DNA from: Liquorilactobacillus hordei DSM 19519
Lineage (GTDB): Bacteria > Bacillota > Bacilli > Lactobacillales > Lactobacillaceae
Assembly: GCF_019443985.1 (NCBI RefSeq)
Contig: NZ_CP049301.1
Coordinates: forward strand, 81,097-145,096
Direction: 5' to 3'
DNA: 64,000 nt
The notes below the pieces were generated by a model. It saw only the letters and a list, made by a program, of their open reading frames with translations. It was not told where the DNA came from and made no database searches. The translations under genes were made by a program, and so were the position numbers. Below, piece by piece: positions 53,955 through 62,501 of the stretch. Position 1 is the first letter of the stretch. Every line of letters begins with the position of its first letter.

Positions 53955-53983
53955 AGTATAATCTACACAAAAATAGTAGTCAA
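53955..53983 (-). promoter_or_regulatory. Promoter of the replication protein gene
   Basis: TTGACT (53978-53983), 17-base spacer, TATACT (53955-53960) on the minus strand, back to back with the helicase promoter and followed by operator-like copy 18 in the leader. Confidence 0.75.
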
Positions 53984-53987
53984 CATA

Positions 53988-54016
53988 TTGCAAGAATAAT
54001 CTAAATATGATACTAT
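53988..54016 (+). promoter_or_regulatory. Promoter of the helicase gene
   Basis: TTGCAA (53988-53993), 17-base spacer, TACTAT (54011-54016), with operator-like copy 19 (54025-54038) just downstream. The two divergent promoters are only 5 bases apart at their -35 ends. Confidence 0.6.
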
Positions 54017-54024
54017 TAACCTGT

Positions 54025-54038
54025 GGATATGTTTATTT
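54025..54038 (-). promoter_or_regulatory. Dispersed operator-like element, copy 19
   Basis: AAATAAACATATCC on the minus strand at the start of helicase transcription, antisense to the helicase. Together with copy 18 it brackets the divergent promoters. Confidence 0.55.
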
Positions 54039-54063
54039 AACTGAAGACAAGAGGAGGTCTTTT

Positions 54064-55995
54064 ATGGAACTTACAAAATCTCAAAAAGAAGCCATTAATT
54101 CTGAAGCAGAAAATATACTAGTGAATGCTTCAGCAGGTTCAGGTAAGACTTCGGTTTTTACCGCAAGAATTGTAAACCTAATTAAAAATAAGAATGTTGA
54201 TCCTAGTAGAATATTAGCTCTTACTTTTACTAAAGATGCAGCTAATAATATGCAGAAACGAGTAATTAAGCAAATAGGTGCCGTAGGGGAGCAGATCCCC
54301 ATGTCTACTTTTCATTCATTTGCTATGAAAACATTGTATAGTAATTATGGTAGTTATTATAAAGGCGTTAAACTTATGAAGGATTGGTGGAAACTAAAAT
54401 TATTGTCTTCGATAGTAAAACCTAAGACTAATATGAATCCTGAAGGAATGGGTATCGAATCACTAATTAATGCTCCTACCTTAGCAATGTTTATTTCTTA
54501 TCAAAAGGCAAATATGATACTTAAAAAGATGCCAGTATTGATTGATGAACATACCAGATATGTGGACGAAGAAATGAGGGACAAATTACAAGAGGCATAC
54601 AAGATCTTTATGGAGAGACAAAAGAACGCTCATTTAATTGAATTTGATGATTTATTATTGCATTTTTATTATCGTTTGAAAGAAGATCCTACCTTTAGGA
54701 TGAAAATATCTGATAGATTTGATTATATAATGGTAGATGAATTCCAGGACACTTCTAAGATAAACTTAGAAATATTGAAAATGATAAAAAGAGACAATCT
54801 TTTTGTTGTTGGAGACTTTAGACAAAGCATTTACTCATTTATAAATGCCGATATCAATAATATTCTTAATTTTTCTAATGAGTTTAAAGATGTCCATGTG
54901 ATTGAATTGCAAGAAAACTTCAGATCTACCAAAAAAATAGTAGATTTATCTAATAGCATTATTACATCGAGAAATGTTGAGAACTATAAGAAATTTAAGA
55001 ACGCTAAATCTGCTATTGGAATAGACGGTAATGAAACACATTTTAAAATATACTCTAGTGATAGAGACGAAGTAGATGGGATTATAGAAAAAATTAAAGG
55101 CTTAGTCGCAGAAAATTACAATGATTATCGTGATTTTGCTATTCTAGTTAGAACTAATTCACAAATGGGAGTTTTTGAATCGGCCTTTGCTGATGCAGAA
55201 ATACCCTTGAATGTTTCAGGAAATCATTCTTTCTTTGAACGAACAGAAATTGATGTATTGTTAAGTTACCTTAGAATAATGAATGATCACGCAGATAATC
55301 AAAGTATGGCAAGGATTATTAATACTCCAAATAGGTTTATAAGTAATAAATTACAATCAGACCTTGATAAATATGCTTATAATAATAATATAAGTGTGTT
55401 TAAAGCACTAAGTGAATACACACCTATATCTGAAAGAAAACCTATCGAATATTTGATTAATATTCTAACTCACTTTGATAAGATATTAGACACCACAAAT
55501 GCAGGAGAAGTATTGCAGTACGTCATACAAAAAACTAAGTATTTTGAACATCTAGAAAAAACATCTAGAAAAGAAACCGAACGTGTTATGAAGACTCAAT
55601 CAGTAGAGAGTTTGTTGGGTCTTGCACACACCTTTGGGAATATTGAAAAGCTATTAAATCACATTGATATAATTAAGAATAATAATAAGAAAAACAACGA
55701 TGAGTCGGTAAATCTTATGACTGTTCATGCCTCAAAAGGACTCGAATTTGATCATGTATTTTTACCATCCGTAAGTGATGAATATTATCCACACGAAATG
55801 TGTAACGGAAATATTGAAGAAGAAGCTCGTCTTCTTTATGTTGCTATCTCTAGAGCTAAATATAATCTAGATCTTTCATATAATATTGGTAAAAAGACTA
55901 GTGTAAAGCCAACTCGGTTTTTGACATCTATTTATCCAGATCTATTAAAGAAACAAAAATTATTGTATCAAGGTTCAACATTGGTGGAAGTATAA
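54064..55995 (+). CDS. UvrD/PcrA-type superfamily 1 helicase
   Basis: 643 residues; ATG at 54064 after GAGGAGGTCTTTT. Motifs: NASAGSGKT (K28), LALTFTKDAANNMQKR, DYIMVDEFQDTSKINLEIL, VVGDFRQSIYSF, ENFRS, VNLMTVHASKGLEFDHVF, EEARLLYVAISRAK. This set is complete. It is a 3 prime to 5 prime DNA helicase, as in rolling-circle or repair contexts; phage/plasmid replication is likely. It is shorter than chromosomal UvrD (about 720), mainly in the 2B region and C terminus. It stands alone on plus, with the RepA_N gene convergent and 1 base away. Confidence 0.93.
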   Translation: MELTKSQKEAINSEAENILVNASAGSGKTSVFTARIVNLIKNKNVDPSRILALTFTKDAANNMQKRVIKQIGAVGEQIPMSTFHSFAMKTLYSNYGSYYKGVKLMKDWWKLKLLSSIVKPKTNMNPEGMGIESLINAPTLAMFISYQKANMILKKMPVLIDEHTRYVDEEMRDKLQEAYKIFMERQKNAHLIEFDDLLLHFYYRLKEDPTFRMKISDRFDYIMVDEFQDTSKINLEILKMIKRDNLFVVGDFRQSIYSFINADINNILNFSNEFKDVHVIELQENFRSTKKIVDLSNSIITSRNVENYKKFKNAKSAIGIDGNETHFKIYSSDRDEVDGIIEKIKGLVAENYNDYRDFAILVRTNSQMGVFESAFADAEIPLNVSGNHSFFERTEIDVLLSYLRIMNDHADNQSMARIINTPNRFISNKLQSDLDKYAYNNNISVFKALSEYTPISERKPIEYLINILTHFDKILDTTNAGEVLQYVIQKTKYFEHLEKTSRKETERVMKTQSVESLLGLAHTFGNIEKLLNHIDIIKNNNKKNNDESVNLMTVHASKGLEFDHVFLPSVSDEYYPHEMCNGNIEEEARLLYVAISRAKYNLDLSYNIGKKTSVKPTRFLTSIYPDLLKKQKLLYQGSTLVEV

Positions 55996-55996
55996 T

Positions 55997-56995
55997 TTAT
56001 TTAGACAAGATTAATTTCTTGTCTTTTTTATTTTGTACAGAGTTTAATACTGCATAAAGAGCATTGTCAATTTCATAGTTATCACAAATAAAAGCTTTTG
56101 TTTGCTCAATAAAGAATCCACGCATGAACGAATAAATAAAACCACCAATATTCTCTACTTTTTTGTATCTATATGCTTGTTCGATAATAATTAATAAAGC
56201 ACCAGCAATATTATCTCTGTAATAAGAATTTTCCTCAAAGGTAGTAGCTAGAATTAAGTCCACAGGTAGGCCTGAGTTTTTAAATGCCTTAGTAGAACTG
56301 TATTTCGCTTTAAATATGGTGTCAATAAACCATTTTGCTTGTTTATAATTGTTTTGAGTTGCATGTTTTAAATTGATAAAAAATTTATCATCAAAAATAT
56401 TTTTGTAACGATACTTTAGTGCATCAATCAATGCTTCATCAGATGATGTATCATTATCTTTAGACACATTCTGTTTGGAGTTAGTTACTCTTGTATCTTT
56501 TGTATTAACTGTTTTATGATTAAGTACACTTGTATGATTATTATGCGACTTCGAGGTAGAATATTTTTCTACTTCTGGAGAGATAGAAACTTTGTAGTTA
56601 ATTTTGTGGCCTTTATAGCTCATAACCCCCTCTTCTTCACTATGTTCGGGATTAGCTACGAAAATTCGATTTTGTTTAAGACCAAATTTTTGTACTTCAA
56701 TAAGTCCGTATTCTTGTAGAGCAGATCTTGAATCGGAAATTTTTCTTGAAGAAACACGTAAGATTTTGGCTGCTTCCTCATTCGTAAATAAAATATAGAT
56801 TCTATTATTATCATCTTTCCATGAACCGTCACCAGAATTATAAATACTGCAAGTTGTTCGATTTGCGTAAAGAGAATAGAGCATAATAGTTGTCATATCA
56901 AGTTTTTTATAGATCTTATTATTGAGTAGATCACAATTAACTTGTAGGTAGGCAGTGGAAGGTAAATTATCTTGGTTTATTTCGTTTTTAAGCAT
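55997..56995 (-). CDS. repA: RepA_N-family plasmid replication initiator
   Basis: 332 residues; ATG at 56995 after GAAAGGGGCGATTAATT. Residues 15-120 match the RepA_N pattern: FYKIP-like YLQVNCDLLNNKIYKKLDMTTIMLYSLYANRT, then SGDGSWKDDNNRIYILFTNEEAAKILRVS, SALQEYGLIEVQKFGLKQNRIFVANP. A long variable linker (N/T/S-rich) is followed by a helical C-terminal domain. RepA_N initiators bind an origin within their own coding region, typically direct repeats; I did not recognise the repeats by eye. This indicates theta-type plasmid maintenance. A candidate antisense RNA covers the leader. Confidence 0.85.
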   Translation of the reverse strand: MLKNEINQDNLPSTAYLQVNCDLLNNKIYKKLDMTTIMLYSLYANRTTCSIYNSGDGSWKDDNNRIYILFTNEEAAKILRVSSRKISDSRSALQEYGLIEVQKFGLKQNRIFVANPEHSEEEGVMSYKGHKINYKVSISPEVEKYSTSKSHNNHTSVLNHKTVNTKDTRVTNSKQNVSKDNDTSSDEALIDALKYRYKNIFDDKFFINLKHATQNNYKQAKWFIDTIFKAKYSSTKAFKNSGLPVDLILATTFEENSYYRDNIAGALLIIIEQAYRYKKVENIGGFIYSFMRGFFIEQTKAFICDNYEIDNALYAVLNSVQNKKDKKLILSK

Positions 56996-57024
56996 AATTA
57001 ATCGCCCCTTTCTTTTTTATAAAG

Positions 57025-57053
57025 TTTACTAAGGGCTGTATTCATGCTATAAT
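57025..57053 (+). promoter_or_regulatory. Promoter of the RNA antisense to the repA leader
   Basis: TTTACT (57025-57030), 17-base spacer, TATAAT (57048-57053), directed away from repA and across its leader. Expected start near 57060. Confidence 0.7.
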
Positions 57054-57059
57054 ATACTA

Positions 57060-57222
57060 AATAAGATTAGCGCAAATACAGCTATATCTATGTTTTATAA
57101 CATAAATAGAACTCGAAAATTTAGTGGTTGGAGAATTCTATTAATACATCTTATAAATTGTAGTGGGTTTATAAGAATTCATTGGTTAATTCGATTAGAG
57201 TTGTAGTGGACTCTAATCGTTT
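57060..57222 (+). ncRNA. Candidate counter-transcribed RNA controlling repA
   Basis: About 160 bases, no coding frame. Two hairpins share a loop motif: CTTATAAA / TTTATAAG (57150-57175) and CGATTAGAGT / ACTCTAATCG (57192-57219) both have TGTAGTGG in the loop; the second is also a terminator with a T run. A repA leader transcript from the other strand would show the complement CCACTACA in its own loops, giving kissing contacts. Known RepA_N plasmids such as pSK41 use similar antisense control. Confidence 0.62.
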
Positions 57223-57224
57223 TT
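57192..57224 (+). terminator. Terminator of the antisense RNA
   Basis: Perfect 10-bp stem CGATTAGAGT (57192-57201) with ACTCTAATCG (57210-57219), loop TGTAGTGG, then TTTTT. It touches the stop codon of the minus-strand gene at 57223. Confidence 0.85.
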
Positions 57225-57537
57225 AATTTACAATTTCTTTATAAATTAATGAATTTGGCAATGTGGTAATAAATTCCTGGAATTCGCTATGCTTCTGTGG
57301 AACTTCATCTATTAAGATAGCTCCATATAAGTCATATAGAAAATCCTCTATAAGATCTAATTTTTCATTAGGCATATTTTTGAGTCCCCTAGCAAAATCT
57401 CTAAAATAATTAGAATTCATGTCTAGTTCTTTTGCTATAGGTGACATTGATACAAAATATTTCTTATTCAAGAGTTTAATTAAATATCCAAGATATATAC
57501 CACGCAAGTTGTGACTATATCCTTTAGAACTAATCAT
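57223..57537 (-). CDS. Small HTH-like protein upstream of repA, 104 aa
   Basis: ATG with TGGAGTG upstream. The product MISSKGYSHNLRGIYLGYLIKLLNKKYF contains an HTH-like stretch (VSMSPIAKELDMNSNYFRDFARG) and an acidic C terminus. It shares the transcription direction of repA, with the antisense-RNA interval between, so it could regulate copy number or initiate the repA transcript. No named family. Confidence 0.6.
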   Translation of the reverse strand: MISSKGYSHNLRGIYLGYLIKLLNKKYFVSMSPIAKELDMNSNYFRDFARGLKNMPNEKLDLIEDFLYDLYGAILIDEVPQKHSEFQEFITTLPNSLIYKEIVN

Positions 57538-57997
57538 TTATATTCACTCCAAATGTGTTGTTTTCACACTTTGATACTTTGATTAAAACACACTATTAGA
57601 ATAAATGCAATACATAGAATTAACCGAAATGGCATAATACTGGGGTTTAAGTAGTATTCTGTGAGGTAATTAAATTAGACATTTATGTTTATATCTATTT
57701 TGTAATATATTGGTTTAACTATTGTTTTAACTATTGAGAATATAATGGAGATAAATACATAATATAGTACATAAATCTATTGAAAAGTCTTATTTTATAG
57801 TGATTCATATCTTTTTTACCCTTTATGGTTGCAAAACACACCATGAAAAAGTATAATTTATTTAAACCAATGAAGTATTTGATTAAAACAATAGTTTAAT
57901 CAATAGTTAAGTACATAAAATACTGTGGGTTAGATTATTGAGATTAGTCAATAAAAAGTATTAAAATAAATTTTCAATTTATTTGGAGGAAGAATAT
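57538..57997. other. Noncoding parA leader with partition-site repeats
   Basis: 460 bases of very AT-rich DNA. It includes four copies of the TTTAACTATTG repeat and the ParA ribosome binding site GGAGGAAGAATAT. Long A/T tracts and many ATAT steps suggest curved DNA. No gene was found. A close variant of the operator-like element (ATATAAACATAAAT, around 57683-57696) is present, too degenerate to count. Confidence 0.65.
57714..57911. repeat. Candidate centromere repeats before parA
   Basis: TTTAACTATTG at 57714-57724 and 57726-57736, and the inverse CAATAGTTTAA at 57889-57899 and CAATAGTTAAG at 57901-57911. Two direct pairs in opposite orientation flank an AT-rich spacer of about 150 bases. 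Further single copies occur at 59693-59703, 59712-59722, 60145-60155 and 63782-63792. Confidence 0.6.
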
Positions 57998-58924
57998 ATG
58001 GCACAAAAAATAGCTTTCATAAATAATAAAGGTGGAAGCACAAAAACCACTACTTGTGTTAATCTTGCTGGCTGTGTACACACTAGAAAACCTGAAAGTA
58101 AAATACTTATCGTTGAAAGTGATGGTCAAGGAAATGCTACCCGTAGTTTCGGTATTGATCCTAATGATGAAAGTAAAATAAAAACAAGTATCTACGATGT
58201 CTTTATGGATTATAGTTCTCCTGAAGAAGCAATTTTAAAAGACGTTTATAAGAATATAGATCTTATTCCAGCAAATAGTAATATGAACTTCTTGGAATTT
58301 GATAAGATGAAACAATTTGAAGATGACTTTGGACTAAATAACATAAAGGCAATTCGTGAATTAACTAGTAGAGATATAGATGTTACAAAAACTAGTGATC
58401 AACAATTATTAGCTGTAGTAGCTGCAGTCGCCTCCCCCACCAAAGATTATTTCAATATGTTAGAAACTAAAATGAATAATATTGATAAGGAATATGATTA
58501 TATATTTTTTGACACACCTCCTGAGATAAAAGCTGTAACAAGTTCTATAATTGCTATTGCTGATAAAGTAGTTATCCCATATGAACCAGATGCTTATTCT
58601 ATTGATGGTGTTCGTAATATTCTTGATCGAGTAAGAGTTATTAAAGAACAATATAATTCTAAACTTGAAATTGGTGGTCTATTAGCTGCTAAATACAGAA
58701 AAACAACCAAACTTCATGCCGATGTAACTCTTGCAATAACAGAATATGCAAATAGAAATAATATACCATTCTTTTCTACAAAAATACCTAATACTATTAG
58801 ATTCGCATCGGCCACAGCATATCGTGGATTACCTGCTACCCTATCCAATAAAACTAATGAATTAATTGATACTTATTATAGTTTGTTGGACGAGATGATT
58901 GAAAAAGGAACGATTACTTTATAG
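57998..58924 (+). CDS. parA: ParA partition ATPase
   Basis: 308 residues; ATG at 57998 after GGAGGAAGAATAT. The deviant Walker A is NNKGGSTKTT (K11, K16), Walker A-prime FFDTPPEIKAV and the ATPase core VVIPYEPDAYSIDGVRNIL. It has no long N-terminal HTH, so it belongs to the short (type Ib-like) group that uses a small partner protein. It positions plasmid copies at division. The next gene follows 11 bases later with AGGAGGATAGG. Confidence 0.9.
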   Translation: MAQKIAFINNKGGSTKTTTCVNLAGCVHTRKPESKILIVESDGQGNATRSFGIDPNDESKIKTSIYDVFMDYSSPEEAILKDVYKNIDLIPANSNMNFLEFDKMKQFEDDFGLNNIKAIRELTSRDIDVTKTSDQQLLAVVAAVASPTKDYFNMLETKMNNIDKEYDYIFFDTPPEIKAVTSSIIAIADKVVIPYEPDAYSIDGVRNILDRVRVIKEQYNSKLEIGGLLAAKYRKTTKLHADVTLAITEYANRNNIPFFSTKIPNTIRFASATAYRGLPATLSNKTNELIDTYYSLLDEMIEKGTITL

Positions 58925-58935
58925 GAGGATAGGCT

Positions 58936-59493
58936 ATGAATGAATTAACAGACAGTAATAGAAGAAAACGTAGTCGAAATAGCAAATCAAAAGATTTCCA
59001 GGGTTCACCACTTGAAGGAATGTTTAACGACCAAACTACTTCTAATGAAAATAATATAGATAATAAAAAAGAAAATGAAGAAACAAAAGTAGAACAAAAT
59101 CAAAATGTTACTAGTAATGAAGACACTGTTATAATTCAACCTAGTGTCGAAAAAAATACCCCCTCCCCTACTGTTACAGGATCAGACATTTTTAGTAGCC
59201 TTCCTAAGAAAAAAGAAGCAAAGGAAATAGTTACTAAAAATATGAACGGGAAATATATATTACAACATAATGAGGTTTTTCATAGGGTAAAGAAAATCTC
59301 AAAAACAGTTACTCTTAGAGAAGATATTGCGAAGATCATTGATGATATCAGTATGAAAAAAGATGGCTCAGGACAATATTCAAGGGGAATAAAATCAGCT
59401 GTAGTTAATAATGCTGTTTTGAAAGAATTATTTCAAATGGGATTAATTGGGAAAGAAGATATGGAACAAGAAATAGAACCTTATGAATTTTAG
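58936..59493 (+). CDS. parB: Centromere-binding partner of ParA, ribbon-helix-helix type
   Basis: 185 residues. The N-terminal 90 are low complexity, polar and probably disordered (the ParA-contact part in type Ib partners). The C-terminal part TVTLREDIAKIIDDIS...YSRGIKSAVVNNAVLKELFQMGLI has ribbon-helix-helix shape (short strand, two helices). As the sole gene after parA, ended by a terminator, it should bind the repeats upstream and repress parA. The symbol is functional; there is no similarity to classical ParB. Confidence 0.75.
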   Translation: MNELTDSNRRKRSRNSKSKDFQGSPLEGMFNDQTTSNENNIDNKKENEETKVEQNQNVTSNEDTVIIQPSVEKNTPSPTVTGSDIFSSLPKKKEAKEIVTKNMNGKYILQHNEVFHRVKKISKTVTLREDIAKIIDDISMKKDGSGQYSRGIKSAVVNNAVLKELFQMGLIGKEDMEQEIEPYEF

Positions 59494-59495
59494 TT

Positions 59496-59536
59496 AAATA
59501 GACTAGTCAGGAAACTGATTAGTCTATTTTTATTTT
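59496..59536 (+). terminator. Terminator of the partition operon
   Basis: AAATAGACTAGTCAG (59497-59510) pairs with CTGATTAGTCTATTT (59515-59529) and a T-rich run follows. Clear intrinsic terminator directly after parB. Confidence 0.85.
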
Positions 59537-61242
59537 ATATTAGAAATACAAACATAAACATAAGTATAATAGTAATTGTAATGTAAATTAAAATAGTATT
59601 ATTATATGAATTAGTATTTTAATTACTGTTATGATTACTATGTATATATATAAATAGATTATATAATAGTATTCTATTGCTAATACTATTAATTAAACTA
59701 TTGTGATAACTCAATAGTTACTCGCTGCAGAAATTTCATCTGTGGCTTTTTTGTGTCGGACTTTATAAATTCTATTTTTAAATGAATACAAATATATATG
59801 TTTATATTAGTTTTTGTTTACAAGTAAAAGTATATGTTTGATTCTATGTTTAATTAAACGTCTAAGTACAAGTCTATATATACATATACTCAAACATATA
59901 AATTAATATTTAATACAATGTAAGTTTCTATATTTAAGTATATTAGTAAGTCTACATACTAATTAACTTATAGATATAATAGGTATTAAACATCTAAACA
60001 CAAATACATTAGAAAGTATATATTAGAATATAAATTAAATTCATAATATATTTTTATTAGTATTACTATTAGTATGTATATGTACTTATTTATTTACTTT
60101 AACGAATACTATACTGTTTAATAAACTGCGTATTATACTATTAGTTAAACTATTGAGTTTGATAAACGCTGATATAAGGGCATTTCCAATAGAAAGAAGT
60201 GTAGACTATTCTTTTTTGAATTTATAAATTAGCTATTTTTATTGAAAAAATAAAATGTAAGCGAACAAAAATAACAGAAATATTGAATTTTAAAAAGTCT
60301 ACAAGGCAATTTTTAAAGAAAAGTGTCAATTCGGAGTGTTAGAAACAGTATTCTTGAAGTTAAAAAGTCTGCAAAAGAGTGTTCAGAAAGCTCTAAAAAC
60401 ACTAAAAAATTATAGTGAATTAATCTTAAAGTTTTTAAAATCCTAGTAAAATATTTTTAAAATAAAACAGGAGAAAATTGTTGTATATTTTATTTACTTT
60501 TTAGTGGGATTTTACTTGATTGAAAACGTGAGTTTTATTTTCATTTACCAGTTATATAAATTAATTTAATTTATTATTAAAGTTTGGTTGCCAGTTTAAA
60601 TTCAATTGGAAAACTGAATAGCTTGTTTCGTGATCATAAATTTTAATTGAGAGATCATTTAGGTGAATAAGTGGTTGAGTAGTGGATCAAAATTAGATTA
60701 GAAAACGCGTGAGCGAATGTGATATGAGCAAAATTATGTAAAAACTAGGAAAATACGTAGGGAGTAATAGTGAATAAATACTGATACAAAGGGAAAGTAG
60801 ACAAATACGAGAGTAAAAATATAGCACGAAAAGTAGATAGGTAAGTAGGTAGCAAAGTAGGGACTAAGAAAAATGTAGGAAAAATGGGATAATTAGAGTA
60901 ACTTGATTAGCTGGAGTAGTAGGGTGGGGAGAGTGTAGGGGAAATGTAGAGAAATTTTTATGGTGTGTAGGTGTAGCTACTGATTTGAAAAATCACAAAA
61001 AATTTAGTTTGTTTTGAGAAAAACAGCCCCCACCGCACTGTAAAGAATAATACTACTTAACAGTGTATAGCATTATTTAAAAATGTTTTATCTTTTTTAA
61101 AATAGCCCCCGTTTGATATTTTTTTAAGGTGTCAATTTTTTCCAATCAGCCAGCAGCCACTTTTATTTATTTTGTCTAAAAAAATTTAATTGTTTTGTGT
61201 GAGTATCTGATAACACTAAAATATTTTATTAATCATTAAATC

Positions 61243-61324
61243 ATATCATTACAATATCATTACAATATCAAAATGATATCACATTCAACTATTTAAAATG
61301 TTTTACATATCATAGCAATATCAG
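61243..61324. repeat. Iteron-like ATATCA repeats
   Basis: Seven ATATCA/TGATAT hexamers in 80 bases; three are spaced exactly 11 bases (ATATCATTACA twice). One helical turn per repeat suggests protein binding. Confidence 0.55.
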
Positions 61325-61586
61325 AAAAAATTCCTCTCACTATTTCGCCACCATTTCAATTACAAAAAATAGTTTAATTTATTTCTCAATTTTTCATTAC
61401 TGTTTCACTTTCTATTTTTCCGTTCACCAATTCAATTACTCGCACACTTAACTAATTAATCACCAATCACTAACCAACCAACTAACTAATCTTAATTCAA
61501 TCACTCATACTCATATACATGTATACTATTAATTTGCTTTTACTTTCTCTTTTTGTCTTTTTTCTTTTTCTATTATTCAATTTATT

Positions 61587-61612
61587 TTTAATTTAATTTA
61601 ATTTAATTTAAT
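61587..61612. repeat. Pentanucleotide microsatellite (TTTAA)n
   Basis: Five uninterrupted TTTAA units followed by a TTCAA variant. Such a tract can unwind easily or vary in length between isolates. Confidence 0.85.
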
Positions 61613-61890
61613 TCAATCATTCATTCAATACACTTGACTATACCATATTGCACTACTAAGCACGATCACTCACTAACTATCATTGTTATACTAACGTTCA
61701 TACTATACATATATACTACTACACCATATATACCAATACGCTACACTATACCATATCATACTATATATACATATATTACTAGCATACTACTATCATAACA
61801 TTATATTACACCCAACAAGCCTTACAGCCATAAGGCTTTAAACTATATTTCGTTACTATATTTTAATCGTGTTTCTACTATATATTATCA

Positions 61891-62265
61891 ATTTAAAAAT
61901 ATATTAAATTAAGTGTTGACACAACATATTCAATGGTGTAGTATTGTGATTGTTGATTGATAGATAGCTTTTATCTTTCTAACAATCAATTCAAAAAGAA
62001 TTAAAAAAAGTGTTGACTTTTTAAAAGCTATGTTTTAATATAGGTATCATAGAGTTAGGTATTAGGTATGTATCAAGAACGCCTTAAAGTGCGTCAGATA
62101 GCTATATAATATCAAACTTAAAAAGATATTAAAATAAGTGTTGACAACTTAAATATTAAGTGTTAAACTTGAAACATGAATTAAGCAAGCAAGCCTTTAA
62201 ATGCAAAACTTAATTCAAAAAGAATTAAAAAAAGTGTTGACAACTTAAAATGAAAGTTGTAACAT
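61891..62265 (+). promoter_or_regulatory. Four tandem repeated promoters with A-tract upstream elements
   Basis: Each unit has an AT-rich upstream box ending AAGTG, then TTGACA/T, a 17-base spacer and a -10: P1 TTGACA 61916 / TAGTAT 61939; P2 TTGACT 62013 / TAATAT 62036; P3 TTGACA 62141 / TAAACT 62164; P4 TTGACA 62237 / TAACAT 62260. Upstream boxes of P2 and P4 are identical for about 28 bases including TTCAAAAAGAATTAAAAAAA. Steps are 97, 128 and 96 bases. No open reading frame follows any of them, so products would be short RNAs or a long untranslated leader. Confidence 0.75.
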
Positions 62266-62501
62266 AGTTCTTGTAAGTTAGCAACAAGGTATCAAGGCGA
62301 GACAACGCCGTATCAATCAGGTGTGAAAGATAGGCTACAATGTATATCGACTTTCTAGTATTCTATACGACAGTTAGTCAATCAAACACACTTTGACCTT
62401 TGACAACTTAATAACCTCGGTAGACTAGCAACCTACTGAAACACTTGAATAGTTAGCGAATTGTTAGATTGCTCCTATGTCAATAAATGGCACATCTTTT
62501 T

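Larger units (their letters stand above)
59540..62469. other. Gene-free AT-rich region with strand asymmetry
   Basis: Nearly 3 kb without a gene on either strand. In order: AT-rich simple sequence with partition repeats (59.6-60.2 kb); two short repeats TTAAAAAGTCTRCAA (about 60289, 60360); a stretch with G and A strongly favoured on plus (60.69-60.99 kb); iteron-like ATATCA repeats (61.24-61.33 kb); a C and T favoured stretch (61.33-61.85 kb); (TTTAA)n; a hairpin AAGCCTTA...TAAGGCTT (near 61809-61830); and four tandem promoters. It may hold an origin, packaging site or structural DNA. Confidence 0.7.

Noticed and set aside
59753..59815. Further copies of the dispersed element near 57.68, 59.56 and 59.80 kb
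   Set aside because: They match only TAAACATA within very AT-rich DNA and lack the flanking A-tract or gene position, so chance is likely.
61891..62265. tRNA or tRNA-like genes between the tandem promoters
   Set aside because: No cloverleaf with T-loop GTTCRANNC was found in any unit.
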